In this document: in pieces, positions 1 to 8,663 of the stretch
Layout: each line of letters opens with the position of its first letter
Position numbering within the stretch: the stretch's first letter is position 1
Source: Candidatus Fermentibacterota bacterium
GTDB lineage: Bacteria; JAFGKV01
DNA: 43,342 nucleotides
NCBI GenBank assembly: GCA_030620115.1
Contig: JAUXFG010000009.1
Location: 1 to 43,342 of the forward strand
Reading direction: 5' to 3'
Translations under genes and position numbers: made by a program
Notes under the pieces: generated by a model
The model's database searches: none
What the model was told of the DNA's origin: nothing
The model's input: the letters and a program-made list of their open reading frames with translations, nothing else

Positions 1-2
1 AA

Positions 3-515
3 GCCGGCCGTGTCTATGTGTTCAGTGGATTGTGCGGAGAGTTGCTCTACGATCTTGTATCACCCAATGTAGAGGAAGCGGGGCATTTTGGGGCTGCGAT
101 TTCAGGGTTTGTCACCGAAGAGAGAGGTGGAGGGCCTGAGTTGATCGTGGGAGCGCCGGAAGAGTGGAATGAGCGAGGCAGGGCGTATGTGTTCGGCATG
201 GTGACGGGAGTTGATGAGCTGAATGTGGAAGCTCCTCAAGACCTCTCATTGTCTGTTGTTGGGATGTCCGTTGGCGGGAATCATGCGAGGCTCATACTCC
301 GCCTCCCCTCGGAAGGCGATGTCGAAGTATCTGTCTTTGACCTTCTTGGCAGGGAAGTGAAACGGCTGCATTCGGGTTGGTTGCCGGCCGGGGCTCATAT
401 GATCACCTGGGACGGCTTGACCGGGGGCGGAAAGTGTGCTGGGAGCGGGACATATGTGTGCCGTGCCGGAAATAAAAAGATGATGGCCGTTGCCAAGCTG
501 GTGATTGTGAGATAA
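3..515 (+). CDS. FG-GAP repeat protein with FlgD-like C-terminal domain, 3' part only
   Basis: The reading frame is open from the window edge, so the start lies upstream. The first residues, AGRVYVFSG, match the end of an FG-GAP (integrin-alpha-like) blade. A second blade follows with FGAAISG, then PELIVGAP, then GRAYVFG. The last ~65 residues are a FlgD-like Ig / T9SS-type sorting domain with the signatures VSVFDLLGREV, ITWDG and GTYVCR. Such proteins are exported and sit on the cell surface, where the propeller usually binds a ligand or a partner. It is the first of four consecutive same-strand genes for secreted proteins. Because the N-terminus is missing, blade number and signal peptide cannot be judged. 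Confidence 0.75.
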   Translation, partial: AGRVYVFSGLCGELLYDLVSPNVEEAGHFGAAISGFVTEERGGGPELIVGAPEEWNERGRAYVFGMVTGVDELNVEAPQDLSLSVVGMSVGGNHARLILRLPSEGDVEVSVFDLLGREVKRLHSGWLPAGAHMITWDGLTGGGKCAGSGTYVCRAGNKKMMAVAKLVIVR

Positions 516-681
516 GGGCCCGAGGATGAGACTGGCGGCCATCGGTCGAAGGATCGGACCCTGAAGATTCATCACGGAGGACTATAGGTGGGGCTAGACT
601 GAAGACGGGCAGACAACTGCCGAGTCGCGTTTTGGAAGAGACCAATGGGCTGTTCGGCAATATCAAGAGGAGGGCGCGCCC

Positions 682-1959
682 ATGAAGATCCGTAGGAATG
701 AGACTCTGCCTGTACTGTTAATGGCCATCATTGTGGGCGGTGCATCATCGCAGGAGCTGATCTGGATGAGAGCTGAGGACCATGCGTGGGGCAGGAAACT
801 GGTCAATGACTCCCAAGGCAATGTCATCACTCTTGGACGCAGAGCAGGGGCAGGGGTATTACTGCTGAAATACACACCCTGCGGAGAGGTTGCGTGGGAG
901 CGGCAATTGTCGTTCTACGATGGTTCCGGCATCACTGTCGACCCTCAGGATAACATCATAATCTCGGCTGATGACTATGTCGTCAAGATGAACAGTGTTG
1001 GAGATAGCCTATGGGGTAGGAATCTGGAAAGCTATCTCTGGGAGACGAGCGACGTGGCGTGTGATATGGATGGGAACGTGTTCGTGGTTGGCGATGAACC
1101 GAGCATCTTCACGGTGAAACTGAGTCCTGATGGCGAGATTCTCTGGACTCAGGAGGGTGGAGGAAGTGGTGCATATGCGTGTGCAGTTGACAGTCGTGGA
1201 GATGTGATAGTGGCAGGCAAGATACTGGGAGCGGATTGGGACTGGAAGATCATCAAGTACAGCTCAGAGGGTGAGATACTATGGGAGAGGATAGAGGGCG
1301 GTCCGCTTTGGGACATCCCGAATTCAGTCTGTGTGGATAGTGACGACAACATATATGTGGCGGCTCCCTGGGTGGTGAAATACGACCCGGATGGGAATAT
1401 TATTTGGTTTGACCCTCCGGGGCTGATCGGGTCAGGATGGCTGAGCTACGGTGGCGAAGCTAACATCTACATGACGAGGAACTGGGAGTACCCAGAGATA
1501 ATCTGTGCTGATCTGGACGGGAATGTGGTGTGGAGTATGCAAGGGTTGACCGGCTGCAACGGCTCTGCCTGGAGCCCGGAGTGCCATGGGACCGGCTATC
1601 TGGCTGTTCTCCAGAGCCGGGGGGTTGATGTATCTGAGATGCTGACAACCAGGTACTATATTGGGTCTCAGAGTGGAGTGAGTGAGCCGATACCATTACC
1701 GACAATAGTGGAAGTGTACCCGAATCCCGCCAAGGATTTCGCGACCTTCCGACACAAAGATCTTGGAAACGTTCCCGGCATGGTCGCAGTCTATGATCTT
1801 GCGGGTCGATTGATCAGAAGCCTCGAAGCTTCAGACGGGATGGTGTTTTGGGACTGCCGAGACAAGGAGGGCAAACGAGTCAGTCCTGGTACATATATGT
1901 GTGGGTTGGTATCTCGGAATACTTTCCGGGGCAAGACGTACGTCGTGGTCACGCGATAG
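682..1959 (+). CDS. secreted beta-propeller protein with FlgD-like C-terminal domain
   Basis: The 425-aa product starts with a Sec signal peptide (K/R-rich start, hydrophobic LPVLLMAIIVGGASS, probable cut near residue 23). The start ATG follows an AAGAGGAGG Shine-Dalgarno. Residues ~25-330 are repeated ~40-residue units of the type D-x-x-GNVxxxG...KxxxxGEILW, as in SBBP/PQQ-like beta-propellers. The last ~80 residues are a FlgD_ig/T9SS-like domain (VYPNPAKD, AVYDLAGRLI, GTYMCG). It is probably exported and surface-attached through that C-terminal domain. No catalytic motif is visible. The gene ends 9 bp before the C25 peptidase, so the two are probably co-transcribed. Confidence 0.8.
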   Translation: MKIRRNETLPVLLMAIIVGGASSQELIWMRAEDHAWGRKLVNDSQGNVITLGRRAGAGVLLLKYTPCGEVAWERQLSFYDGSGITVDPQDNIIISADDYVVKMNSVGDSLWGRNLESYLWETSDVACDMDGNVFVVGDEPSIFTVKLSPDGEILWTQEGGGSGAYACAVDSRGDVIVAGKILGADWDWKIIKYSSEGEILWERIEGGPLWDIPNSVCVDSDDNIYVAAPWVVKYDPDGNIIWFDPPGLIGSGWLSYGGEANIYMTRNWEYPEIICADLDGNVVWSMQGLTGCNGSAWSPECHGTGYLAVLQSRGVDVSEMLTTRYYIGSQSGVSEPIPLPTIVEVYPNPAKDFATFRHKDLGNVPGMVAVYDLAGRLIRSLEASDGMVFWDCRDKEGKRVSPGTYMCGLVSRNTFRGKTYVVVTR

Positions 1960-1968
1960 GAGGTTCAC

Positions 1969-3015
1969 ATGAAGAGGACTGCACCTCTATTGGGTCTGAT
2001 CTTGATTGCCGTGCTGAGTCATCCTGCGAGAGCAGAGTGGGTGAGCTTTGGCGGTGCGCCGGGAACGCCGCCTGAGGTAACGCTGAAGGTGGACAGCCCG
2101 GGCCTGGCTGAGATCGAAGTTCGTGTCTTGGGATTCGATCTTGCAGACACGACGATAGACGGCAACACCTACTCGTTGGTCTCGCTTCCCGGAGATCCGC
2201 GACTCACAAAGCGAGGCGATCCTGCTCTGCCCAAGGTGAGCAGAAGCATCATCATCCCAGACATGGCTCACATGGCGCTTGAGATCATCGATGAAAGCCA
2301 AGAGCAGATGACGGTGCCGCCCGTGCTTCCGTCCAGAGGAATTATCATGAGATCGGAGAATCCCGACACGGTCTCTTATGTCTTCTCGAAACTCTATGAG
2401 GAAGGAGGTATGTTTCCAGTCTCCGCCGCAGGTCTCGGCAGGCCATACATACTTCGCGACTTCAGAGGAGTAGTGGCCCACGTCCATCCGTTCTCTCACG
2501 ACCCTGTCTCTGGCTCCCTCATCATCAGAACGAGGACCACGGTCAGGGTATATGAGGATGGGATTGACTCAGTTAACGTCAAGACAAATTCGAGAACTGG
2601 GAGAGGCGATCCATCTTTCATTGCACTCTACGACAATCACTTCATGAACTATCCAGGCCAGGACAACAGATACGACCTGCTGCCGGAGACAGGCGACATT
2701 CTCATCATCGCCGCAGACGGCTACGATGGAAACAGCTACTTGGAATCATTCGTCGATTGGAAGAAGAGACGAGGTCATCACGTCCATTTCTACACTTGCA
2801 GTGAGACGGATCCGCCGGCCTCGAACGGCGATAACCTCATTCAGGTTGTAAGTGACAAGTACCTGTACGAGATTCCTAACCTTGACTTCGTCATACTTGT
2901 CGGGGACGGAGCCGAGTTTGCCTCTCAGTACTGCGTTCCTGCACCGTGGGATGACGTTGAGAATGATAACAGGAACGATCCGGCAGACAAACCGTTGTGC
3001 TTTCATCGAGGGTGA
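1969..3015 (+). CDS. gingipain-like C25 peptidase, 5' part (frameshifted)
   Basis: This is the N-terminal part of a peptidase C25 (gingipain family) precursor. The signal peptide is KRTAPLLGLILIAVL...ARA. Residues ~25-220 resemble a gingipain propeptide. From ~residue 240 the catalytic fold begins with GDILIIAADGYDG, FVDWKKRRGHHV and LDFVILVGDG. The last ~10 codons before the stop are out of frame. The expected continuation (AFIEGDDYYPEL, then SRFPAG) lies in the next frame. A single extra base at about 2988-2996 (around ccgttgtgc) would explain the break. Either the gene is mutated or the assembly has an indel. The RBS AGGAGG-like stretch lies just upstream of ATG 1969. Confidence 0.75.
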   Translation: MKRTAPLLGLILIAVLSHPARAEWVSFGGAPGTPPEVTLKVDSPGLAEIEVRVLGFDLADTTIDGNTYSLVSLPGDPRLTKRGDPALPKVSRSIIIPDMAHMALEIIDESQEQMTVPPVLPSRGIIMRSENPDTVSYVFSKLYEEGGMFPVSAAGLGRPYILRDFRGVVAHVHPFSHDPVSGSLIIRTRTTVRVYEDGIDSVNVKTNSRTGRGDPSFIALYDNHFMNYPGQDNRYDLLPETGDILIIAADGYDGNSYLESFVDWKKRRGHHVHFYTCSETDPPASNGDNLIQVVSDKYLYEIPNLDFVILVGDGAEFASQYCVPAPWDDVENDNRNDPADKPLCFHRG

Positions 3016-5656
3016 CGACTATTACCCTGAGCTCCTCATCTCGCGGTTTCCTGCAGGCAATGAAGATGAGCTGGCACGCGAGCTTTCGCGGGTGGAGCAG
3101 TACGAGAGGAATCCTTCGTCGCATGGGAACCCTTGGTGGTTCACATCTGTGACAGCGATTGCCAGTTGGATGACCGACGGATCGGAGTACTATTCTGGGT
3201 GGAATGGCCGGCCAGACTTTGACTGGGCGCAAGAGATGCTACTGCTTTTCAAAGGCTATTATTCGTGCCAGGTTCCTGACCAGTGGCTCACAGAGGAGTA
3301 TTTCTACTACGGTGACGAAACTGACGAATCCTGTGATCCTGAAGACTGTCCAGTTTACCCGCAAGGGGTTGCAGATCGAGTGAATGAAGGCCGTTCCTGG
3401 CTCAGCATTCAAGCACACGGGAGCCCCGATGCTTGGTTTTTCGAGTGTATGCAGTTTGAAGGCTCGGCATTCGCTGTGTTCTGGAAGGACAACATAGATC
3501 TGCTCCAGAATGATGGAATGCTGCCTTTCGTGTTTTCAGTTGCGTGCGATGTTGCAGACTGGAACAGCGAGTCTGTGCCCACCATGACGAAGATTTGGAT
3601 GAGCGCCGGCACTGTGAACAATCCGACAGGCTCGGTAGGTTTCTTTGGGGCGGCCACCTCGCTGCCATGGACACCTCCTCAATATGCCCACATAGAGGCA
3701 GTGAAGGTCATGCTTGGATGGCCAGAGTGCTCCCCCCAGACCCATACCACCGGTGCAATTTGCTTCGCCGGCATCTCCCACATGATCGATCTGTTCTCCT
3801 GGGTCGAGGACGGAGACCCTTGGGTGTACGGCCCGTACAGGCGAGCTCTGCAATGCTGGCTCCTGCATGGCGACTGTTCGATGCAGATCCGGACGATGCC
3901 ACCGGAACCGATTGCGGTGACTCATCCTACACATGTTGGCTGGTACGGAATAGATCCTGGCGAGACAATCACCATCCCGTTGGAGATCAGCGACATAGGG
4001 CCGGATGAGAAGGTAACCGCGACAATCGTCAGAGAGAGTGGAGGCGAGGTAGAGCTTCTCGACAGGACCTACTGTACAGGCCCTGGCGTATACAGTCTCG
4101 TCGCTCCTGCGGGCCAGGATTGTATCCTTCACCTAACGGTTTCGGGATTGAACAAACAACCCTATGAAAAGGGAATCGATTTTATCGAGCGATACAGAGG
4201 TAGCCAATTCGGTGTGCAGAAGGTGCGTGGGACATTTCTTGTTGATGGCGATGTGCGTGTTCCTGTTGATCATGAATTAACAATCGAGAGGTGGTCGGCG
4301 GGTAACGGGATTTTCTATATTGCAGAAGACGATGCTTGCAACTACGGGATCTACTCAAACAAGTGTGAGTTCGTTGTTGAACACGCCGCGAAGCTACATG
4401 CCAATGTGTGGCACTTTGGATTGGACCAGGGTCTGACGGGCACGTGGGGCGGCTTTACTCTTCTGGGTCCTGGTTCAGAGCTTACTATCGAAGGGCTTCC
4501 ACAGCTCCCATGCACGATAACCAAGGCAGAGAATGGCATCTATGCGACAGATTTTGCCAGTGTTGAGTTGAGCGATTGCATTTTCTACCTATGCTCTGAT
4601 TCTGGAGTGAAGTGGATGGGTGGCGTCGCTGATGCGGATATCACGAGTACTACATTTCAGGATTGCACATGGGGCATAAGGGTTGAGGGCTGCGCTTCTG
4701 GATCCGACATCCAGGTTTCTGGTGGATGCGAATTCTCGAATTGCTGGAAGGGAATCGAAGTGGTTGGGCAGGCTAACCTCGATGTAGCAGGCAGTACATT
4801 CTATAGCAGTGGATCCGATCTGGATTGGGGTGCTGTGTTCCGGGATAACTGCTCGGGGAGTGTTTCCAATTGCACATTCGAATGCTCCGGAGGGGCCTAT
4901 CATGGGATCGATTGTCGAGCAGGCAACTCTTCGGTCACAGTAGAAGGGAACCAATTCAACGGTCCGGGCGGATTCAACTGCGCCGCCGCGATCAATAACC
5001 GGGCGATCTATGCCTTCGGGAGCAACCAGAACTTCCCAAGGATCCGGTCGAACCGAATCATTGATTTCTGGTATGCAGTTGGGGCAGTGGGTGGTAGCCT
5101 GGCGGACTTAGGTCATGAGCCACAAGGCCAATGGGGTCAAAACGAGTTCGGCAATGGCAATCCAAACAATGCGAATTGTTGTGATGTTCAATTCGCATGT
5201 CGCAGCCAAGAACCTCCTGGTACTCTGTACGCGCAGGGGAATTGTTGGAACGGCAGTCCAGACGTAAATGACGGAACCATCTGCGGCAATTGGGCGGCAT
5301 ATGTTGAGGGCGCGCCCGGCTACTGCGGGCAGCAGGACGGTGTACCACCGCTTGTGCCCGAGACGTTGGCATTGCGTGTATTAGGTCCGAACCCGTTTTC
5401 CGATGTAGTGGAGATCCAGCTTGATCTTCCTGACTGTCCGAATGAACGCGGCCTGAAGATCGAGATCGTAGACTTGGCTGGTCGGACGGTGAAGGAGTAC
5501 TCGCTTGATGAGCTCAGTATTGGAAGCCATCGACTGCAGTGGGATGGGCGAGGAGCAGGAGATCGCTTCGTGCCCAACGGCGTATACATCTGCAGGACGC
5601 GGGTCGATGGGCGGCAGCTGTCTGACAAGATCGTATTCTTGAGAGAATCAGAGTAA
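2852..5656 (+). CDS. gingipain-like C25 peptidase, 3' part with catalytic His/Cys and C-terminal domain
   Basis: This is the continuation of the C25 peptidase in the +1 frame. The frame is open from ATG 2852, but its first ~46 codons only shadow the upstream part, and true homology begins near 2990. The catalytic dyad is visible: His in QAHGSPDAW (codon 3416-3418) and Cys in VACDVADW (codon 3545-3547). After the catalytic and Ig-like parts, residues from ~450 to ~800 are rich in Gly/Asn/Cys with right-handed parallel beta-helix character (e.g. GCEFSNCWKGIEV). The end is a FlgD/T9SS-like domain (IEIVDLAGRTVKEY, LQWDGRG, NGVYICR). Joined to the 5' part it would encode ~1,229 aa, a secreted cysteine protease in which both catalytic residues survive. 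Confidence 0.75.
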   Translation: MTSTCTRFLTLTSSYLSGTEPSLPLSTAFLHRGMTLRMITGTIRQTNRCAFIEGDDYYPELLISRFPAGNEDELARELSRVEQYERNPSSHGNPWWFTSVTAIASWMTDGSEYYSGWNGRPDFDWAQEMLLLFKGYYSCQVPDQWLTEEYFYYGDETDESCDPEDCPVYPQGVADRVNEGRSWLSIQAHGSPDAWFFECMQFEGSAFAVFWKDNIDLLQNDGMLPFVFSVACDVADWNSESVPTMTKIWMSAGTVNNPTGSVGFFGAATSLPWTPPQYAHIEAVKVMLGWPECSPQTHTTGAICFAGISHMIDLFSWVEDGDPWVYGPYRRALQCWLLHGDCSMQIRTMPPEPIAVTHPTHVGWYGIDPGETITIPLEISDIGPDEKVTATIVRESGGEVELLDRTYCTGPGVYSLVAPAGQDCILHLTVSGLNKQPYEKGIDFIERYRGSQFGVQKVRGTFLVDGDVRVPVDHELTIERWSAGNGIFYIAEDDACNYGIYSNKCEFVVEHAAKLHANVWHFGLDQGLTGTWGGFTLLGPGSELTIEGLPQLPCTITKAENGIYATDFASVELSDCIFYLCSDSGVKWMGGVADADITSTTFQDCTWGIRVEGCASGSDIQVSGGCEFSNCWKGIEVVGQANLDVAGSTFYSSGSDLDWGAVFRDNCSGSVSNCTFECSGGAYHGIDCRAGNSSVTVEGNQFNGPGGFNCAAAINNRAIYAFGSNQNFPRIRSNRIIDFWYAVGAVGGSLADLGHEPQGQWGQNEFGNGNPNNANCCDVQFACRSQEPPGTLYAQGNCWNGSPDVNDGTICGNWAAYVEGAPGYCGQQDGVPPLVPETLALRVLGPNPFSDVVEIQLDLPDCPNERGLKIEIVDLAGRTVKEYSLDELSIGSHRLQWDGRGAGDRFVPNGVYICRTRVDGRQLSDKIVFLRESE

Positions 5657-5695
5657 GGCTACGTGGCCATGGCCGATAGAATTGGGAGGGTTGAC

Positions 5696-6319
5696 ATGAA
5701 GAGCAAGATCACATTCTGGGTCATGCTGGTTGTACTGGTGGCTGGAGGGCTGGCCGGGGCAGAGACACTGACACTGCAACCAATAGAAGATGCGATGATT
5801 TTTGGGGAGACGGAAGCTGGCGGATTTGAGGCGCGGCTATTGGTGAAGTTCGATCTCACGCTCGTTCCGAGAGATGCGCGGGTTGTTGATGCGAGTCTGT
5901 ACTTGGATGGGGTTCAGATTCCGAATGCTCTGGGCATGATTTGCCTGTATGCTGCACCACTCACGACAGACTGGAGCAGTGAGGATGCGGATTGGGAAGG
6001 ACCAGGAGCAGGGACAGAATGGGGCAACATCGGCGGGGATTGGGAATACACGTATGGGGACTACGGGTGTTTGGTTGCAGAGAACGAGAGGACCCCACGG
6101 TTGAATCTTACAACCCTGATAATAGGGCAGCTGAAGGATCCCAAGGCGTGGAAAGGCCTCGTCCTATTCCCGACCGAATACCCGGATGATTCCATAGACA
6201 TGCAGCTGGGTATGTTCCGGAGGCTGAAGCCGAGGTTGGAGGTTCGGTACCACCTGGGAGAGGACATTGGGAGTTCGGGGAGTGAGGCAGTGGAGAAAGC
6301 GAAGAACGAAGCCCGTTAG
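5696..6319 (+). CDS. secreted DNRLRE/CBM-like beta-sandwich protein
   Basis: The product is ~207 aa. I chose ATG 5696 because GGGAGGG lies 6 bp upstream and the protein then opens with a signal peptide (KSKITFWVMLVVLVAGGLAGA). An upstream ATG at 5663 would add 11 uncharacteristic residues. The mature part has the pattern of DNRLRE-type beta-sandwich domains: LQPIEDAMI near the start, LLVKFDL, then ARVVDASLYLDG, TTDWSSEDADW, and near the end WKGLVLFP and PRLEVRY. Such domains are extracellular and often carbohydrate- or cell-wall-associated, and no catalytic residues are evident. It is the last gene of the secreted-protein run that starts at the window edge, 39 bp after the C25 peptidase. Confidence 0.65.
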   Translation: MKSKITFWVMLVVLVAGGLAGAETLTLQPIEDAMIFGETEAGGFEARLLVKFDLTLVPRDARVVDASLYLDGVQIPNALGMICLYAAPLTTDWSSEDADWEGPGAGTEWGNIGGDWEYTYGDYGCLVAENERTPRLNLTTLIIGQLKDPKAWKGLVLFPTEYPDDSIDMQLGMFRRLKPRLEVRYHLGEDIGSSGSEAVEKAKNEAR

Positions 6320-7138
6320 AGTTGCAGGAAGCCAAGCGATGGTGTTGCGGTCGACTGCGTTGAGGATGGCGCGGATCGACCGCAACCGATCGCAGATGGA
6401 TGCCCGATTCTGCGTTTCGTTACCGGCGATAATCCAATCTGGCACGGAGGCCAAGCAGCGACGCTAGCAGACCTGAAAGGGTCAAACGCATGTTCTTGGG
6501 CTCGGAATAGAGCTGGGGTGAGGGCTTGGTAGCCTTCATGCATCCGGTTACCATGTTGCTACCAGGAGGAGAAAACTATGCGTGTTCGGCAGAACAGCAG
6601 ACGTTTCTAGACGGTTGAAATGAATAGTCTAGTAATTCCATAGGAATACTAGAAATTTCTAATGGGCCATATTCATCTGTTGATCTATCGTCGGTGATCT
6701 CGATTCTTGCCTTCTCTTTTGGATTATGGGTTCTTCCGCCTCCCCACCCAGATTCTTCAGTCGCTCCGCTCCCTCAGAATGACACGTGTTGCCACGTCCG
6801 TTGTATCGAGCATCAGCGGCCATGACCAAGCATCGAAGATCCGACGACCGGAGCATGGCCCTCCATCCTCCTCACTTCGACGTTGGATGTTGGATGTTCG
6901 ATGTTTCCGCCAGCCGGCGGATTCAATCTCCCATTCCCAAGATTCCAGATTCCCAGATCATAGATTCCTCTCGCATTTCGTTCTTTTTCCTTGTTCCGTG
7001 GGCATGGATGGGCATCTTCTTGACACGGCTGTTCTGAACGGATTACTTCGCCAGACTCTCTCTTCGAGTCATGGCAATGGCTTGCCAAGCAATGGGTTCA
7101 AGAGCCTATGCGAGACCTACAGCATGGTGTCAATACAG
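6320..7138. other. repeat-rich spacer upstream of tRNA-Lys
   Basis: No convincing gene is present in these ~820 bases. At 6563-6606 a strong Shine-Dalgarno (AGGAGGAGAAAACT) precedes a 10-codon ORF (ATG 6577, stop TAG), perhaps the remnant of a lost gene. At 6620-6660 there is an imperfect AT-rich hairpin sharing a core with the one at 30486. From ~6740 to ~6905 lies a copy of the interspersed repeat also found near 18350-18580, 30180-30260 and 36140. A TTGACA at 7020-7025 could be a -35 element for the tRNA, but the matching -10 is weak. Confidence 0.5.
6740..6905. repeat. interspersed repeat family A, copy 1
   Basis: The segment runs from CCCACCCAGATTCTTC through CAGAATGACACGT, GTATCGAGCATCA and CGGCCATGAC to GAGCATGGCCCTCCATCC and TTCGATGTT. 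The same blocks, in the same order, recur at 18345-18580. Subsets recur at 30181-30260 and 36137-36182. Copies lie only in spacers. No transposase or terminal inverted repeat is associated with it. It resembles the short intergenic repeats common in candidate-phylum genomes. Confidence 0.7.
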
Positions 7139-7214
7139 GGGGGCGTAGCTCAGTTGGCAGAGCAGCAGACTTTTAATCTGACGGTCGCAGGTTCGATTCC
7201 TGCCGCCCTCACCA
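7139..7214 (+). tRNA. tRNA-Lys (anticodon TTT)
   Basis: A full cloverleaf can be drawn. The acceptor stem pairs 7139-7145 (ggggGCG) with 7204-7210, with one G-T wobble. The D-arm starts GCTCAGTTGGCAGAGC, and the anticodon loop CTTTTAA carries TTT. The T-arm is GCAGG-TTCGATT-CCTGC. The discriminator is A and CCA is genomically encoded. The body closely resembles E. coli tRNA-Lys in the D-arm and T-arm. The anticodon stem has one mismatch at its outermost pair (G27-A43). Confidence 0.95.
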
Positions 7215-7252
7215 GGGATCTCATCGCATAGAAGGACGAGGAGGGATAGTCC

Positions 7253-7519
7253 ATGGAACAAACTATAGCGGAATTTCAAAAGTCGGCCACTGAGAAGGTA
7301 ATAGCCAAGCTTCGGGAGTATCGTGGCCGCACGTATGCCGACATCAGGGTATACTACCTGGCCAATATCTCAGACAACAGCTATGCGCCCACGAAGAAAG
7401 GAATCACGGTTGCGCCTGATATGCTCGACGAGCTGGCGAAAATGGTCGAGGGCTTGAAGGCGGCGGCAGCGGAGAACGGCGATGGGCACATGGACCAAGA
7501 GGGGGAGATCACCGACTGA
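7253..7519 (+). CDS. PC4/YdbC-like transcriptional coactivator family protein
   Basis: This 88-aa protein follows a clear GAGGAGG Shine-Dalgarno. Residues ~20-75 fit the bacterial PC4 (transcriptional coactivator p15) domain: LREYRGRTYADIRVYYL, then PTKKGITVAPDMLDELAKMVEGL. The YRGRTYVDIR and TKKGI blocks are typical of that family, whose members bind single-stranded DNA or RNA as small beta-sheet plus helix dimers. The acidic tail (ENGDGHMDQEGEITD) is low-complexity. It sits 38 bp after tRNA-Lys and may share its transcript. The specific role is unknown. Confidence 0.7.
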   Translation: MEQTIAEFQKSATEKVIAKLREYRGRTYADIRVYYLANISDNSYAPTKKGITVAPDMLDELAKMVEGLKAAAAENGDGHMDQEGEITD

Positions 7520-7665
7520 GTTTGTGGAATTTTCGATAGAGCAGAATTAGGGGTTGACGGGGGTACGGCATTTCGCCTTACATCCTCACCTAGTGGATTC
7601 TCTCACTCTGAGGCCTGGTGCCTCATATCTCGCAGTGGTGGTCACCGATGCGAGGGGAGACCGCA

Positions 7666-8613
7666 ATGCGTCAGAATCGTAGATCACGCCCACATCAGAC
7701 CGGCATGGAGATCCATAGGAAGATTACCGCCCTTTTCGCCGCCACGTCGATTCTTCCGGTATTGCTGCTCATCTATGTATCGATTGTCTATGTGGCTCCT
7801 CATACACATCCCGGAGCGGCCTTTTTGGCTTTGCTGGTGGCGTGCGTCCTGCTTTGCCTGGCGGGTTCCTGGCTGGTCATGAGGATGGCGCGTCGGCTTG
7901 GAGAGATCAGCAGATCGCTTTCGGGAGCGGCATCCGGGGTGACATCCGGTGGCGGTGATGGGTTGGCGAAGCTGAGCTCTGCGGCGAAGCTGATGAAAGG
8001 AAAGGTCGAACAGCAGAGAAGCGAGATCTGGCAGCTGAAACAGCAACAGTCTGTGCTCAAGCTTGAAATCCATAAGGCACGCGGTGAACTGGACAAAGCT
8101 GATTCCGCAGAGGTGGTGCCGGGAACCTGGGATATCGAGGGCTGGAGAGAATACTTGGCCCAGGAAGTGGAACGATCAAAGCGATACCATAAGCGGTTTT
8201 GCGTCTTGTGCGCGAAAATCCCGAACTACGAAAGTCGTATGGGCACTATCCCCAAGAGCGAGCATGACGAGGTCTCACGGGTGGTTACCGACAAGATGAG
8301 GTCTCTGGTACGCAACAGCGACCTCGTGGCGGGCTCAGCGCAGAAGTATTTCGGGATCATGCTTCCCGAGACGGATGGGGAGGGGGGGAGACAAGTTGGC
8401 TCTAGGCTTGCAATACTGTTCCCCGAACATGCGTTTGTTGCACGAGGCGCGCTCCAAGGGTTGAGTTTTCCGCTGTGCGTGGGCATTGCCACCTATCCAT
8501 TCGATGCCCGAGATCCAAAAACGCTGCTGGAACGCGCGCGGACTTCCCTCTCATTCGCAGTAAGACGTGGTGGTGGATCAGTGGCCGTGTATGACCGCCA
8601 CACCATGGAGTAG
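7666..8613 (+). CDS. membrane protein with degenerate GGDEF domain
   Basis: The product is 315 aa from ATG 7666, chosen for the GGGGAGA Shine-Dalgarno 5-12 bases upstream (earlier in-frame starts at 7618 and 7648 lack one). There are two membrane helices (residues ~20-43, ITALFAATSILPVLLLIYVS, and ~50-73). A short linker and a coiled coil (KGKVEQQRSEIWQLKQQQS...) follow, then a ~160-aa GGDEF-like fold. It keeps AQEVERSKRYHKRF, NSDLVAG, FGIMLPET, VGIATYPFDA and LLERA. The signature GG(D/E)EF is replaced by GSAQKYF, so diguanylate cyclase activity is unlikely. It has a paralogue at 18740-19726 with the same layout. It heads a run of envelope genes. A regulatory or scaffold role is inferred. Confidence 0.75.
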   Translation: MRQNRRSRPHQTGMEIHRKITALFAATSILPVLLLIYVSIVYVAPHTHPGAAFLALLVACVLLCLAGSWLVMRMARRLGEISRSLSGAASGVTSGGGDGLAKLSSAAKLMKGKVEQQRSEIWQLKQQQSVLKLEIHKARGELDKADSAEVVPGTWDIEGWREYLAQEVERSKRYHKRFCVLCAKIPNYESRMGTIPKSEHDEVSRVVTDKMRSLVRNSDLVAGSAQKYFGIMLPETDGEGGRQVGSRLAILFPEHAFVARGALQGLSFPLCVGIATYPFDARDPKTLLERARTSLSFAVRRGGGSVAVYDRHTME

Positions 8614-8663
8614 ATGGGCTGACGAGAGCGGCAGGCGAACAGCGTATCAAACCATCTTATTCT

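Noticed and set aside
6164-6454. Minus-strand frame reading PDWIIAGNETQNRASICDRLR
   Set aside because: It overlaps the end of the secreted DNRLRE-like gene, lacks an RBS and matches no family I know. At most it is a remnant in the 6.3-6.45 kb spacer.
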